Positions 25,008 to 35,962 of a DNA stretch of 64,000 bases are shown here, in pieces. The DNA lies in assembly GCA_016710585.1 (NCBI GenBank), contig JADJVN010000017.1:1-64000 (forward strand). The letters are read 5' to 3'. The translations under genes were made by a program, and so were the position numbers. Position 1 is the first letter of the stretch. Every line of letters starts with the position of its first letter. The notes beneath the pieces were generated by a model. The model did no database searches. It was given only the letters and a program-made list of their open reading frames with translations, and was not told the DNA's origin. The DNA comes from Saprospiraceae bacterium. Its GTDB lineage: Bacteria; Bacteroidota; Bacteroidia; Chitinophagales; Saprospiraceae.

Positions 25008-28000
25008 TTATTCGATGATTAATTTTTGTTGGAAATTATTGACATCGTCTTTGATACTAATGTAGTAAATCCCAGCTGATAAATTCGTGATATTTATTGG
25101 TAAAATAGCGCCACGATGCATGACATTATTCTGATATACTGATGCTCCATTCATATTAAATATTTTGATATTGGAGCTTGTTTCTGTAGCGATTAGGCCT
25201 TTTATAAATATGTTGTCAGAAGCAGGATTTGGAAATAAAGAAATTGGATTTGTTTGTCTATTTTCTGTAATTTCTTTTTTTAGCTGAGGACCTTTTGTTT
25301 TGCCTTTTTTGTATTCTGGACATTTGATTGCAGAGATGACTTCAACATATTTAAGGATCGTTAAAGCATTGGTACCATTTGAGTTGGCGACAGTTAATTT
25401 CACACCATAAACTCCAGGATTATCATATATGACGACAGGATTTTTTAGGCTAGAGGAGTTGATATTGCCACCATCAAACTGCCAAGACCAACTTAAAACA
25501 TCTGCAGTGGATTGATCAATGAATTGCACTGTATCACCAGCGCAGATTTTTTTATAATTGGAACTGAAGTTCACTTTTGGGATCAAATACACTGCAACGA
25601 TTTTTTCTATTGTAGTAGATCCACATGAATTGGTTGTGGTGAGCTTTACTTTATACTCTCCTTCAGCAGCATACGTGTGGACAGGGTCCTTGTCAGTACT
25701 CGTAGTATTATCACCAAAGTCCCAAGCGTAGGATTGGCCAAATTGGCTTTCATTTTTAAAATTGACATCAAATCTAGAGATAGTTTGAGAAAATGCAGTG
25801 ATGACTTGATCGTCAACGGTGATGTATTTTTGTAGTAATAATTTTTTTGTATCTATACCATCTGTAGCTGTCAATTCGACATCAAAGGATCCACTCGTCG
25901 AATACACCACAGTTGGATTTTTCAAAGTACTTGATGAAGGTGTGCCTCCAGGGAATGACCATGTATAAGAGTTTGCATTTTCTGAAGTGTTTTCAAAACT
26001 AACGGTAAATGGCAGACAGCCATTGGTTTTAACAGTTTTAAAATTAGATACAAGCCCTCCAGATATGATGAGAGAGAGTTCAAAAGTATCAGCACCACAA
26101 ACATTATTTGTGATCAGTTGTACTTTATATGTTCCAGGATTAGCATAAAAGTGGGATGGATCTTTTGTAGTTGATGTCGAATTATCGCCAAAATTCCACA
26201 GGTAGCTGTTAGCATGTCGTGATAAATTTGTAAAATCGATGGTAGAACCAATGCCTAAATAAGAAAAATCTGAGACACAAATTGTGTCAACATAGATATA
26301 GGATATTTTTTCTTCAGTAGCATTGTATTTCGAATTGCTGACACGAAGTTTAGCATCATATTCACCAGTTGAGTTATAGACTACAGTTGGATTTTTTTGA
26401 GTTGATGTTGAAGGGTTACCACCTGGAAATGTCCATAAGTAATTTGTAGCATTATTAGAAGATTGATTAATATAATTCACTGTAAAAGGAACACAGCCAT
26501 AAGATGAATTAGAATTAAACTCCGCTGTAACCTCAGATACAACCTGTACTTTTTTGCATACTTCTTTAAAACCACAGACATTAGTTAATTTAAGACATAC
26601 AGTGTAATCACCATCATGTAAGTATTCGTGGACGGGTTCCATTTCTGTAGATGTCATTCCATCACCAAATTTCCAAAGATAAGATTCTGCCCACAAGGAA
26701 TTATCTGTAAACTGTACGATCCTTTGATCTGCTGTTGCAGACCAAATAGGAGTTGGTTTTTCCTTTGCTGTGATATACGCTGTAGCTGTTTTTGTATCGC
26801 TGCCACCAGAATTAGTTACTCTTAAAATCACATCATATATACCTGCGGTTTTATAGGTGATTAAAGGATTTTTTGTTGTGGAACTTGAAGGAGTACCTCC
26901 AGGGAATGTCCATAGCCACGAAGTTGGTCTTCCTCCAGAAAGATCTGTATATTGTACAGTAAAAGTTACACAACCTTCAGTTTTGTTTGAAAAGAAATCA
27001 GCGTTAGGGGGAGAGACGATACCACAGGAACCCAAACATCCTCTACTAGGGATGTAGGAACTAATTTGTGCGATGGATTGTGCTGACCAAGTATTAGAAC
27101 CATTTACTGATGGTGACATGATATATCCCGATCCACCATCGTGTTGATAACTCCAATTGTGACCCATTTCATGAGCTTGCAATTGTCGGTTAGTATTATT
27201 ATTGCCAGTAAAATCACTACATACATTATAACAATTTCCTGTACACACAGTACTCACATAAGCGAGTCCAACTATTCCCCCAGTATATTTTCGAGTCCAA
27301 GCAGAAGCTAATGCATAGGATGCGCCACCATATCCTCCAGCATTTGCCCAAGATTTGTGGACTTCCAAGTGCGCATAGATATCATTAATATTGTCCCACG
27401 GATCATCAGCAGCTGTAGTAGCAACGAATACCGTGGTAAGAGAAAGTTGCATAGGATGATCAAAATCATCGTCATAATTGAATTGTACAAGTCCTAAAAT
27501 AGAAGCTGCCCAACTAGAAGAACCTCCACCTCTAGCTTGATATACTGAATAATCACAAGCCAAAGCGACATCTGTAACGACACAGTGATTTCGTGAACTA
27601 TTCTGCTTCGCATCTGCGACACCATCAATATGTTTCTTGGCATCAAATCCACAAAGTACCGACTTATCTTTTATTACATCATCTGCTTCATACACGATGT
27701 ACTCATTGGGTAAAGCCCCATCAACCAATCCTGTAAGGGGTTCAATATAATAACTGGCTCCTGAATCTTCTATCAAGACCATCATCATGTCATCTGCGAT
27801 ATTGAAACTAACTTTGCCACCTCTTCTACCTATGATATTTCCAGTATAAGTTCTAAGCGAAAGTTTTTTCTTGGTCCTCACCACTTTATTATCTCTACCT
27901 TCCGAATAAATAAAATTTGGCGACATGAGGTCATATTCAAACAATTGTAGTTTCCATGATTTATTGCCAAGATTTAGATCAACAGTAGATTGTGTCCCAG

Positions 28001-28175
28001 TGGTATTCAATCCATTGTATATTTCTAAATAATTGATATCATAGACTTCAAAATATTTGAATTTCTTTGATAATTGATCTTGATACTTCAGCTTTGGTAC
28101 GGCATTATAGCTTTGAGCTGAAATAGTCAAGAAGTTAAATGAGAAGATAAAAATGGCAAATATGAGATTTTTCAT
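25008..28175 (-). CDS. Secreted metzincin-type zinc protease with PKD repeats and T9SS sorting domain
   Basis: 1055 residues. Signal peptide (LIFAIFIFSFNFLTISAQ), propeptide-like region, then a reprolysin-like catalytic domain with the zinc motif HEMGHNWSYQHDGG at about 335-348 and a Met-turn candidate GYIMSPS at about 350-356. Seven PKD-type repeats follow (about 390-960), alternating GCVPFTVxFxN and SYLWNFGDNSTS signatures. The C-terminus (about 985-1055, ISLFPNPASDNIFIKG) is a type A T9SS sorting domain. It is therefore exported by the type IX system and likely cell-surface or extracellular. It is divergent from kbl and ends at a strong terminator. Confidence 0.9.
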   Translation of the reverse strand: MKNLIFAIFIFSFNFLTISAQSYNAVPKLKYQDQLSKKFKYFEVYDINYLEIYNGLNTTGTQSTVDLNLGNKSWKLQLFEYDLMSPNFIYSEGRDNKVVRTKKKLSLRTYTGNIIGRRGGKVSFNIADDMMMVLIEDSGASYYIEPLTGLVDGALPNEYIVYEADDVIKDKSVLCGFDAKKHIDGVADAKQNSSRNHCVVTDVALACDYSVYQARGGGSSSWAASILGLVQFNYDDDFDHPMQLSLTTVFVATTAADDPWDNINDIYAHLEVHKSWANAGGYGGASYALASAWTRKYTGGIVGLAYVSTVCTGNCYNVCSDFTGNNNTNRQLQAHEMGHNWSYQHDGGSGYIMSPSVNGSNTWSAQSIAQISSYIPSRGCLGSCGIVSPPNADFFSNKTEGCVTFTVQYTDLSGGRPTSWLWTFPGGTPSSSTTKNPLITYKTAGIYDVILRVTNSGGSDTKTATAYITAKEKPTPIWSATADQRIVQFTDNSLWAESYLWKFGDGMTSTEMEPVHEYLHDGDYTVCLKLTNVCGFKEVCKKVQVVSEVTAEFNSNSSYGCVPFTVNYINQSSNNATNYLWTFPGGNPSTSTQKNPTVVYNSTGEYDAKLRVSNSKYNATEEKISYIYVDTICVSDFSYLGIGSTIDFTNLSRHANSYLWNFGDNSTSTTKDPSHFYANPGTYKVQLITNNVCGADTFELSLIISGGLVSNFKTVKTNGCLPFTVSFENTSENANSYTWSFPGGTPSSSTLKNPTVVYSTSGSFDVELTATDGIDTKKLLLQKYITVDDQVITAFSQTISRFDVNFKNESQFGQSYAWDFGDNTTSTDKDPVHTYAAEGEYKVKLTTTNSCGSTTIEKIVAVYLIPKVNFSSNYKKICAGDTVQFIDQSTADVLSWSWQFDGGNINSSSLKNPVVIYDNPGVYGVKLTVANSNGTNALTILKYVEVISAIKCPEYKKGKTKGPQLKKEITENRQTNPISLFPNPASDNIFIKGLIATETSSNIKIFNMNGASVYQNNVMHRGAILPINITNLSAGIYYISIKDDVNNFQQKLIIE

Positions 28176-28289
28176 AATTTATAATATATATCTATGAATT
28201 TTAAAGCTTAAAGATAATGCGAATTAAGTTTTTATAAAACTTTTTGTAAGAAATTTTATGCAAGGCTGTTGTAAATAATCTTAAGGGGA

Positions 28290-28321
28290 TTTGATTTATT
28301 GCAAAATTGAATCTACTTTTG
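28290..28321 (+). promoter_or_regulatory. Promoter of kbl
   Basis: TTTG at 28290-28293 and TACTTTTG at 28314-28321, spaced 20 bp, match the Bacteroidota -33/-7 consensus. The start codon follows 26 bp downstream. Confidence 0.55.
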
Positions 28322-28347
28322 ATATTTGAAATAAATTAGTTATCCTG

Positions 28348-29538
28348 ATGTACACAAATATTAAATCACAGTTTGAAGCAGAGATCGATGCCATCAAAAC
28401 CGCTGGAATATTCAAAAAAGAACGCACCATTACCTCACCGCAGTCAGCTGTAATCCAAACGCTTGAGGGAGGTGAAGTGATAAATTTTTGTGCCAATAAT
28501 TATCTAGGACTGTCTTCCCATCCTGAAGTGATACAGGCAGCCAAAGAAACTATTGATACACATGGCTATGGGATGTCATCAGTCAGATTTATATGCGGTA
28601 CACAAGATATTCATAAGACTTTGGAGAAGAAGCTTTCAGAATTTTTGGGAACTGAAGATTGTATATTATATGCCGCAGCTTTTGATGCAAATGGTGGTGT
28701 GTTCGAGCCATTGCTCAATGAAGAAGACACCATCATCAGTGATGAATTAAATCATGCTTCTATAATAGATGGGATCAGACTTTGCAAAGCAAAACGCTTG
28801 AGATATACTCACAATAATATGGATGATCTTAGAGCCAAGCTAGAAGAAGCTAAAGGCTCAAGACGGATTCTAGTCGTGACAGATGGATCTTTTTCAATGG
28901 ATGGTACGATAGCGCAGTTAGATAAAATTTGTGATCTGACAGATGAGTATCATGCGATGCTTATGGTGGATGAATGTCACTCATCTGGATTCATTGGCAA
29001 GACAGGAAGAGGCACACATGAATATCGCAATGTGATGGGTAGGGTAGATATCATCACAGGTACATTGGGAAAAGCCTTAGGAGGTGCTTCTGGAGGGTTT
29101 ACTGCTGCGCGAAAAGAAATCGTGGAATTGCTCCGTCAGAGATCAAGGCCTTATTTGTTTTCGAATACATTAGCACCATCCATTGTCGGTGCGTCAATAA
29201 AAGTTTTGGATCTTCTCTCTCAAAGTACAGCACTGAGAGATCGATTAGAGGCGAATACATTAAGTTTTCGAAACCAAATGACAGCTGCTGGATTTAATAT
29301 CGTTCCTGGCGTTCATCCTATCGTTCCAGTGATGCTTTATGATGCTCCACTTGCGGCTACTTTTGCCGCTGAGCTGCTTAAAGAAGGAATTTATGTCATC
29401 GGATTCTTTTATCCTGTGGTGCCACAGGGGAAAGCTAGAATAAGAGTCCAACTTTCCGCTGGGCATTCACAAGAACATATAGACAAAGCCGTAGCAGCAT
29501 TCACAAAGGTTGGGAAAAAGCTTAATGTGATAGCTTAG
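28348..29538 (+). CDS. kbl: Glycine C-acetyltransferase (2-amino-3-ketobutyrate CoA ligase)
   Basis: 396 residues, full length for the alpha-oxoamine synthase family. Key segments: NFCANNYLGLSSHPEVI near 46, GYGMSSVRFICGTQDIHK near 73, the cofactor-stacking HASIIDGIRL region, DECHSSGFIGKTGRG, and the PLP lysine in TGTLGKALGGASGG near 244. It cleaves 2-amino-3-oxobutyrate (from threonine) with CoA to glycine and acetyl-CoA in the cytosol. No threonine dehydrogenase gene is next to it. It stands alone with its own promoter. Confidence 0.93.
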   Translation: MYTNIKSQFEAEIDAIKTAGIFKKERTITSPQSAVIQTLEGGEVINFCANNYLGLSSHPEVIQAAKETIDTHGYGMSSVRFICGTQDIHKTLEKKLSEFLGTEDCILYAAAFDANGGVFEPLLNEEDTIISDELNHASIIDGIRLCKAKRLRYTHNNMDDLRAKLEEAKGSRRILVVTDGSFSMDGTIAQLDKICDLTDEYHAMLMVDECHSSGFIGKTGRGTHEYRNVMGRVDIITGTLGKALGGASGGFTAARKEIVELLRQRSRPYLFSNTLAPSIVGASIKVLDLLSQSTALRDRLEANTLSFRNQMTAAGFNIVPGVHPIVPVMLYDAPLAATFAAELLKEGIYVIGFFYPVVPQGKARIRVQLSAGHSQEHIDKAVAAFTKVGKKLNVIA

Positions 29539-29748
29539 TTTTTTTTATTCGGATATGCTTTGTTGATTCTAAAAAGCTCGAAGTATAAAGTAAGGATCAA
29601 TACTAATAATGAAATTAGCGTCAAGATCTCAATTAGAAAAATAAACGATCAGTCTTTTACATTTTAGTTGTTTGTATAAGCAATGACTTGCGATATTGAC
29701 ATTTTACTTGTCGATTTTAGATGTATTAAAAATATCAATTTTATCAAC

Positions 29749-30129
29749 TTATTGAACTGAGGTGTTTTGCTTTAAAGTAGATGCATTAGCATGCTTTCGT
29801 CCTCGCAAAAATAATAGTAGATTAAAAAAGAGCATCACACCTAAAAACACACAAAAAGCACCAATTTTTTGACTTAATTCTTCAACTAAGGATTCAATCG
29901 TCGACATATTAAAAAAGTCATTAATCCACAGTGCTATTCCAATGTTCAGGAGATAAAATCCAATTTTAAATAGATTGTTTGTGGATTGAGCAATGTCGAT
30001 TTTGCCATGAAAAATATCAACCATGAATAGAATGCTATTTGCATATAATTTGTGTGCAACAATCAAAGTGAGGCCGATTGAAACAAAGATAAAAGTGAGC
30101 TGTGCATAGATTAAATAATTTGTTTCCAT
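29749..30129 (-). CDS. Small membrane protein of a GbsR-linked pair (second gene)
   Basis: 126 residues with about three hydrophobic segments (IYAQLTFIFVSIGLTLIVAH, NLFKIGFYLLNIGIALWIND, KIGAFCVFLGVMLFFNLLLF) and a basic tail. The centre (NNLFKIGFYLLNIG) resembles NKILLVSYYLVNLG in the gene just upstream, so the two look like diverged paralogues. No enzymatic motif. Together with the GbsR-type regulator it forms a three-gene leftward operon (10- and 4-bp gaps). Function unknown. Confidence 0.6.
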   Translation of the reverse strand: METNYLIYAQLTFIFVSIGLTLIVAHKLYANSILFMVDIFHGKIDIAQSTNNLFKIGFYLLNIGIALWINDFFNMSTIESLVEELSQKIGAFCVFLGVMLFFNLLLFLRGRKHANASTLKQNTSVQ

Positions 30130-30139
30130 AATAATTTTT

Positions 30140-30469
30140 TTAATTTTTAATAATTGTGTATTTTTTAATGAGATAAATTCCTATCATATTAACATAGTGC
30201 AGTATAGCTAAGAAGATTAATAGACTTCCTAAAAAATTTGAAAACTGTAATATGTTTGGACTAATTCCGATACTATTTTTTAAGTAAAAAATCGAATAGC
30301 CAAGATTGACCAAATAATATGACACAAGCAAGATTTTATTAATGATCATTGCGATCTCTTCATTATTTAAAATCTCGAGGATATAGTAATAACCATTTTT
30401 GTAACATGCTTGCCCCACTACAATGATAACAAGGCTTGAAATGATTATTAATATTGTAAACAAAAGCAT
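30140..30469 (-). CDS. Small membrane protein of a GbsR-linked pair (first gene)
   Basis: 109 residues, about three membrane segments (LFTILIIISSLVIIVVGQAC, INKILLVSYYLVNLGYSIFY, FSNFLGSLLIFLAILHYVNM). It follows the regulator gene by 4 bp and precedes the paralogous membrane protein by 10 bp. I recall similar pairs beside GbsR-like regulators in other Bacteroidota, but no function is established. The tight operon suggests that the regulator controls a membrane stress or transport function. Confidence 0.6.
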   Translation of the reverse strand: MLLFTILIIISSLVIIVVGQACYKNGYYYILEILNNEEIAMIINKILLVSYYLVNLGYSIFYLKNSIGISPNILQFSNFLGSLLIFLAILHYVNMIGIYLIKKYTIIKN

Positions 30470-30473
30470 GAGA

Positions 30474-30976
30474 TCATTTTTTTAGGAGATAAGTAATTTT
30501 ACTTAAAAACCAATTCTCATCAGCTTTGATTGCCATGTCCATTACATTGGATAATTTGTTTGAAAGTGAATTGATATCTTTTATAATTTTTGAAAATTCC
30601 TTTGCCTCTATTGATTTTTCATCGATGTCTTGAATTTCTTCAAGGGCTTTAATTACAGGTTCGATTTCTCTTTTTTTTCTCTCTTTTGCTATTTGCTTAA
30701 AAATCTCCCAAACATCTTTATCAGCTTTAAAGAATTCTTTTCTCTCTCCTGCGACGAGATCCTTATTTACAATTCCCCAGTCCATTAGGGCTCTAAGATT
30801 CATATTTGCATTTCCTCTAGAGATTTTTAGTTCTTCCATAATCTCTTCAGCATTCAAAGGATTTGGTGAAATAAGAGCAATGCATGGATTTGAGCCATGG
30901 TTCTATTAATTCCCCAGTTCGTTGCTAATGCACCCCAGGTTTCAATGTATTTTTTCTTTGCAATTTCTAATTTCAT
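30474..30976 (-). pseudogene. GbsR/MarR-family transcriptional regulator, one frameshift
   Basis: About 166 codons. The start at 30976 reads KLEIAKKKYIETWGALATNW and GINRTMAQIHALLL, the GbsR N-terminal helix, then loses frame near 30885 and resumes as ISPNPLNAEEIMEELKISRG, NANMNLRALMDWGIVNKD with the winged wing VAGERKEFFKADKDVW. A single missing base explains the break. The C-terminal helix is charged (KERKKREIEPVIKALEEI). These regulators usually control osmoprotection or membrane genes; here the operon partners are two small membrane proteins. Confidence 0.8.
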
Positions 30977-31123
30977 GATGCAAATGTAATCTGAATATTC
31001 AGAACTTTCAATAATTATTGAAAATTTTATATAGAATTATTGTTTTTTGATAGATTCGCCTAAAATTTTGCATAAAAGCAGCATTTTGGGTCGACGAAGG
31101 ATCTGTTATTAAAAGAGCCAACT

Positions 31124-33428
31124 ATGAATTATAGAAATTTACTATTATGTATTTTCTATTTATGGAATTTTTCAACTATTTCTAGTCAATGTAATCCTGC
31201 ACCTGAAGATCAATGTGATGGCATAACTGCAATATGTTCTATTGCAGAATTGAATGGTTTTTCATGTCAAACGGCAGCATATACTGGTTTTCAAAATCAA
31301 TGTTATGGAAATGGCTGTGTGACGAAACTTGATGGTTTGAATACCAGTTGGTGGGCTTTCCATGGAACATCTGGGACTACAACACTTACGATTAGCTATA
31401 ACTCTTGTACCAATGCCTATGGTTTTCCTCCTTCTGGTATTCAGATCGGATTATATCAAAATGGATGTTGTGAAAATAATGTAATTTGCCAATCAACTTG
31501 CACTGGTGCTGCAGGTGGTACATTTAGCTATACCTTAAATCTTAAACCTTGCGCATTATATGCTTTATGTATTAATGGTTGTGATGGAGATGTTTGCAAT
31601 TATTCAATTAGTACAACTCAATCAAATTCTAACTATTTTGACGATTTTGCACTCACTCAAAGCCAGAATAACCCTATCTGTCAAGGTTGTTGCATTGATT
31701 TTGTAGTAACAGAACAAGCCAATGGTTGTAAACCGCATTATATTTGGACTGTAAATGGTGAAGAATTTGAAAACGATTTTAAACCGAAGGCCAATATTTG
31801 CTTTCCCGATGAAGGTATATTTACAGTTTGCGTTGAAGCTAGGCTTGAAACGAATGGAAATAGTATTTGTCAATCTAAATCAAAATGCGTCAATGTAACA
31901 TCATTGAGATTGAAAGACGGCATTGCAAAATCACAAAAATTGTGTACCTATCAGATTCCATATAAATGGCATAATCAAATTGTAACTGAAACAGGGGGAG
32001 TATAGAAATCCATTTTTATATAAAAACTGCTGTAAATATGATTCTGTAAAATTTTTTGAAGTTTTTAATGATGAGGACCAGTATTGTCTTGAATCTCAAT
32101 TTGCAACCGGCATTGTTTATTTGGACAGAAATAAGGATGGAGTTCATAGCCAAAGTGAACCTATTGTACCCAATGAAGTAATTATCTCAGAACCCTTAGC
32201 CATTTCAGCAATTTCAAAATTGACTGGATATTCGATTTTTGTTAAGAGTAATAATTCGAACATTCTAAGATTTGAAAATCAACAAGCTAACAGATGGAAA
32301 GTAGTTCCATTAGAGCATCAAGTAAATGTTGCCAAAGAAGTAGGGAAGCAACGTGGAGAATATAATTTCGGACTCCAATTGTTAAAAGAACGGGACCTTT
32401 CAGTATTAGTCTCAGCAGGTATAGCAAGAGCAGGAAGAAAACATTTCATTAATCTAGTTGTAGAAAATTATGCTGAGGATGTGGATGATTATACAGTGGA
32501 TCTTCAGCTTCCTAGTACTTGGATTTATCGAACTGCAAGCCTCAAGCCTACAAGCATCACTGCAAATAAGTTAGAATGGAATATATCGACCAAACTACTA
32601 GCATTTGAGAAAAAACTGATAACGATTGAAGTCGAGATTCCTACATCAGCTCAAGTGGGAGATAAGTTTGAATATATAGCCAATGTTAGCCTGAATCAAG
32701 ATGAAGATATCACCAACAATAAATCAGTGTGGAAAGGAGAAATAGTCCAATCCTTTGACCCCAATGACAAACAGGTATCAGCGGATCGATATACCTACAC
32801 TAGACAAAACAAAGGGGAATTGATCTACACCATTAGATTTATGAATACTGGAAGCGACACCGCAGTCAATGTATTGATAAAAGATACATTGAACAGATAT
32901 TTGGATCCAAGCACTGTTAGAGTTTTGAACTCAAGCCATCCTGTCAAAATGCTACTATCAAGTCCAGATAAGTTTGATTTTTATTTTGAGAGAATTATGT
33001 TGCCAGATAGTTCTAAAAATTTTGTCGCTTCACAAGGATTTATACAATTTGCAGTAAAGCCTAATGCGCGATTTGACCTTGATGCTGAGATATTGAATAG
33101 AGCAGCCATTTATTTTGATCAGAATGCGCCTGTGGCGACGAATACCTCAGTCTTTAGATTGTATATTACAGAACTTGAAGGAGGTTCCTCCAAAGCCAAA
33201 TTTACAGTATTGCCAAATCCTGCTAACAATAAAATTCACATCATTTTAAATGAATCCTTGGATAAGACTTATGATGAAGTAAAAATCACTTCACTGGATG
33301 GTCAAACATTTCGATATAAATCAGTTAAAAGGGAAATCGATATTTCAGCGCTACCTAATGCATTTTATTATATAGAACTGTTGAACAAAGAGGCTTCTTT
33401 AGGAAGAAAGAGTTTTGTGAAGCAATGA
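31124..33428 (+). pseudogene. T9SS-sorted surface protein, tandem copy 1, frameshift at a G-run
   Basis: Signal peptide, then a Cys-rich N-terminal half (CNPAPEDQCDG.., ICSIAELNGFSC, WWAFHGTSGTTTLTISYNSC), a PKD-like middle, then a DUF11/DUF7619-like part (QSFDPNDKQVSADRYTYTRQ, LIYTIRFMNTGSDTAVNVLI) and a T9SS sorting domain (FTVLPNPANNKIHI). The frame breaks at GGGGG 31994-31998; deleting one G restores GEYRNPFLYKNCCKYDS. The gene is 2305 nt against 2304 nt for its neighbour, so the extra G is the only net length difference. It is exported and surface-bound or released; ligand unknown. Confidence 0.88.
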
Positions 33429-33541
33429 GTTAGATAAATGTAATCACTTTAAAATATTGGAATTGTGTAACTAACTTTAATATTAAGTTTGAACTGGATG
33501 ATGGAATAGGATTATAATTAACTTTGATAAATAGATGGACT

Positions 33542-35845
33542 ATGAATTTTAGAAATTTACTATTATGTATTGCAAATTTTGCTGCGATTGAGTTTATATA
33601 TGGGCAGTGTAACCCTGCGCCAGAATATGGGTGTGATACTGAAAATTATTTTTGCTCTATGTCTGTATTAAATGGATTCACTTGTACAACTTCACCTAAT
33701 GTTATATTTAATTCAAGTTGTATAGGTGAGGGTTGTGGGCCTTCTGGACCTACTGAGCTAAATGGAAGTTGGTGGAAATTCAAGACAAATGGTGGAAATG
33801 TATCAATCACTGTGAGTTATAATTCTTGCACTAACCCACACGGCTTCACACCTTCTGGTCTACAATTTGGGCTTATTCGGGATTGTAGCTGTGGTAGTCC
33901 TTTAATATGTCATTCCACTTGTGGTGGAACATCAGGTTCTTTTACCTATAATGTAAGTCTTATGAAATGTGAGATATATTCATTTTGGATAAATGGATGC
34001 AATGGTGATGTTTGCAATTATACAATTAATATTACTGGAGGAGATCCACCCGTATTGGATCCAATAGTAATAACTCAATCGAATCCAAATATCTTATGTG
34101 CAAATTGTTGTTCCGAATTTAGAGTAGATGAGCAAAATCCAAAATGTTATACTCAATTTTTATGGACATTAGATGGGGTTGAGTTATTTAATGAAAGGGA
34201 ACCAGTAGTAAATATTTGTTTTCCTAGCAGTGGGACATTTACAGTTTGTGTTGAAGAAAAGATTGAAACTTATTTTGGTGGCACACCATGTGATGTGAAG
34301 ACAAAGTGTAAACAAGTCAATGTGATCAGATCTCCTGATGTAAGAGCGAAGGACTTTAGTATTTGTGAATATCAAATTCCATACAAATGGAATTGTAATT
34401 TTGTAACTGCCTCTGGAGAGTATCGATGCGAATATGTAAATGGATGTTGTAATTATGACTCTGTGGTTTATATCACTGTTTTATCAGATCAAGATCAAAT
34501 ATGCCTAGAGAGCCAGTATGTAACTGGCTTGGTCTATTTGGATAAAAATAAAAATGGTCTTTATGACCAGGCTGAAACCATTTTGGAGAATCAGATCATT
34601 TCATCAGATCCACTCGGTATCACCAGTTTATCTAAAAAAACAGGGTATTCAATTTTTGTACATAGCTTTAATTTAAATACGATTAAATTAGAAAATCTTC
34701 AAGCAAATAGATGGAATGTCGTTCCTTCTGAACATTTAATATCGGTGGGAAAACAGATTGGAAAGCAAAAGGGAGAATATAATTTTGCTTTGCAATTATT
34801 AAAAGAGCGAGACCTTTCAGTATTAGTCTCAGCTGGAATAGCAAGAGCAGGAAGGAAAAATTTTATTAATCTAGTTGTAGAAAATTATGCTGAAGATGTG
34901 GATGATTATACAGTGGATCTACAGCTTCCGAGCACATGGATTTATCGAACTGCAAGCCTCAAGCCTACAAGCATCATTGCAAATAAGTTAGAATGGAATA
35001 TATCGACCAAACTACTAGCATTTGAGAAAAAACTGATAACGATTGAAGTCGAGATTCCTGCTTCAGCTCAAGTGGGAGATAAGTTTGAATATATAGCCAA
35101 TGTTAGCCTGAATCAAGATGAAGATATTACCAATAATAAATCAGTGTGGAAAGGAGAAATAGTCCAATCCTTTGATCCCAATGACAAACAGGTATCAGCG
35201 GATCGCTATACCTTCACTAGACAAAACAAAGGGGAATTGATCTACACCATTAGATTTATGAATACTGGAAACGACACCGCAGTCAATGTATTGATCAAAG
35301 ATACATTGAACAGATATTTGGATCCAAGCACTGTTAGAGTTTTGAACTCTAGCCATCCTGTCAAAATGCTACTATCAAGTCCAGATAAGTTTGATTTCTA
35401 TTTTGAAAGAATTATGTTGCCAGATAGTTCTAAAAATTTTGTTGCTTCACAAGGATTTATACAATTTGCAGTAAAGCCTAATGCGCGATTTGACCTTGAT
35501 GCTGAGATACTGAATAGAGCAGCCATTTATTTTGATCAGAATGCGCCTGTGTCAACCAATACCTCAGTCTTTAGCTTGTTTATCACAGGACTTGAAGGAG
35601 GCTCCACCAAAGCCAAATTTACAGTATTGCCAAATCCTGCTAACAATAAAATTCACATCATTTTAAATGAATCCTTGGATAGGCCATATGATGAAATAAA
35701 AATCACTTCACTGGAAGGCCAAACATTTCGATATAAATCAGTTAAAGGGGAAATCGATATTTCAGCGCTACCAAATGCATTTTATTATATCGAACTGTTG
35801 AGCAAAGGGGCTTCTTTAGGAAGACGAAGTTTTGTAAAACAATGA
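33542..35845 (+). CDS. T9SS-sorted surface protein, tandem copy 2, intact
   Basis: 767 residues from the ATG at 33542, chosen because it aligns with the start of copy 1 (MNFRNLLLCI against MNYRNLLLCI); an upstream TTG is unlikely. Same layout: signal peptide, Cys-rich half with SWWKFKTNGGNVSITVSYNS, KCEIYSFWINGCNGDVCNYT, a repeat-domain part with QSFDPNDKQVSADRYTFTRQ, and the sorting domain ending FVKQ. From about 34811 to the stop the DNA is nearly identical to copy 1 at a constant 2417-bp offset without gaps, while the N-terminal halves are clearly diverged. Confidence 0.88.
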   Translation: MNFRNLLLCIANFAAIEFIYGQCNPAPEYGCDTENYFCSMSVLNGFTCTTSPNVIFNSSCIGEGCGPSGPTELNGSWWKFKTNGGNVSITVSYNSCTNPHGFTPSGLQFGLIRDCSCGSPLICHSTCGGTSGSFTYNVSLMKCEIYSFWINGCNGDVCNYTINITGGDPPVLDPIVITQSNPNILCANCCSEFRVDEQNPKCYTQFLWTLDGVELFNEREPVVNICFPSSGTFTVCVEEKIETYFGGTPCDVKTKCKQVNVIRSPDVRAKDFSICEYQIPYKWNCNFVTASGEYRCEYVNGCCNYDSVVYITVLSDQDQICLESQYVTGLVYLDKNKNGLYDQAETILENQIISSDPLGITSLSKKTGYSIFVHSFNLNTIKLENLQANRWNVVPSEHLISVGKQIGKQKGEYNFALQLLKERDLSVLVSAGIARAGRKNFINLVVENYAEDVDDYTVDLQLPSTWIYRTASLKPTSIIANKLEWNISTKLLAFEKKLITIEVEIPASAQVGDKFEYIANVSLNQDEDITNNKSVWKGEIVQSFDPNDKQVSADRYTFTRQNKGELIYTIRFMNTGNDTAVNVLIKDTLNRYLDPSTVRVLNSSHPVKMLLSSPDKFDFYFERIMLPDSSKNFVASQGFIQFAVKPNARFDLDAEILNRAAIYFDQNAPVSTNTSVFSLFITGLEGGSTKAKFTVLPNPANNKIHIILNESLDRPYDEIKITSLEGQTFRYKSVKGEIDISALPNAFYYIELLSKGASLGRRSFVKQ

Positions 35846-35962
35846 CGAACATTGATTCTTGAATTAAACTTGAAAAGAATTATAAGTATTTTTAATTAAA
35901 TATTATTAATTTTCATAATATTTACTAATTTTACGCTTTAACTTGTAAAAGTCATTGAAAAT

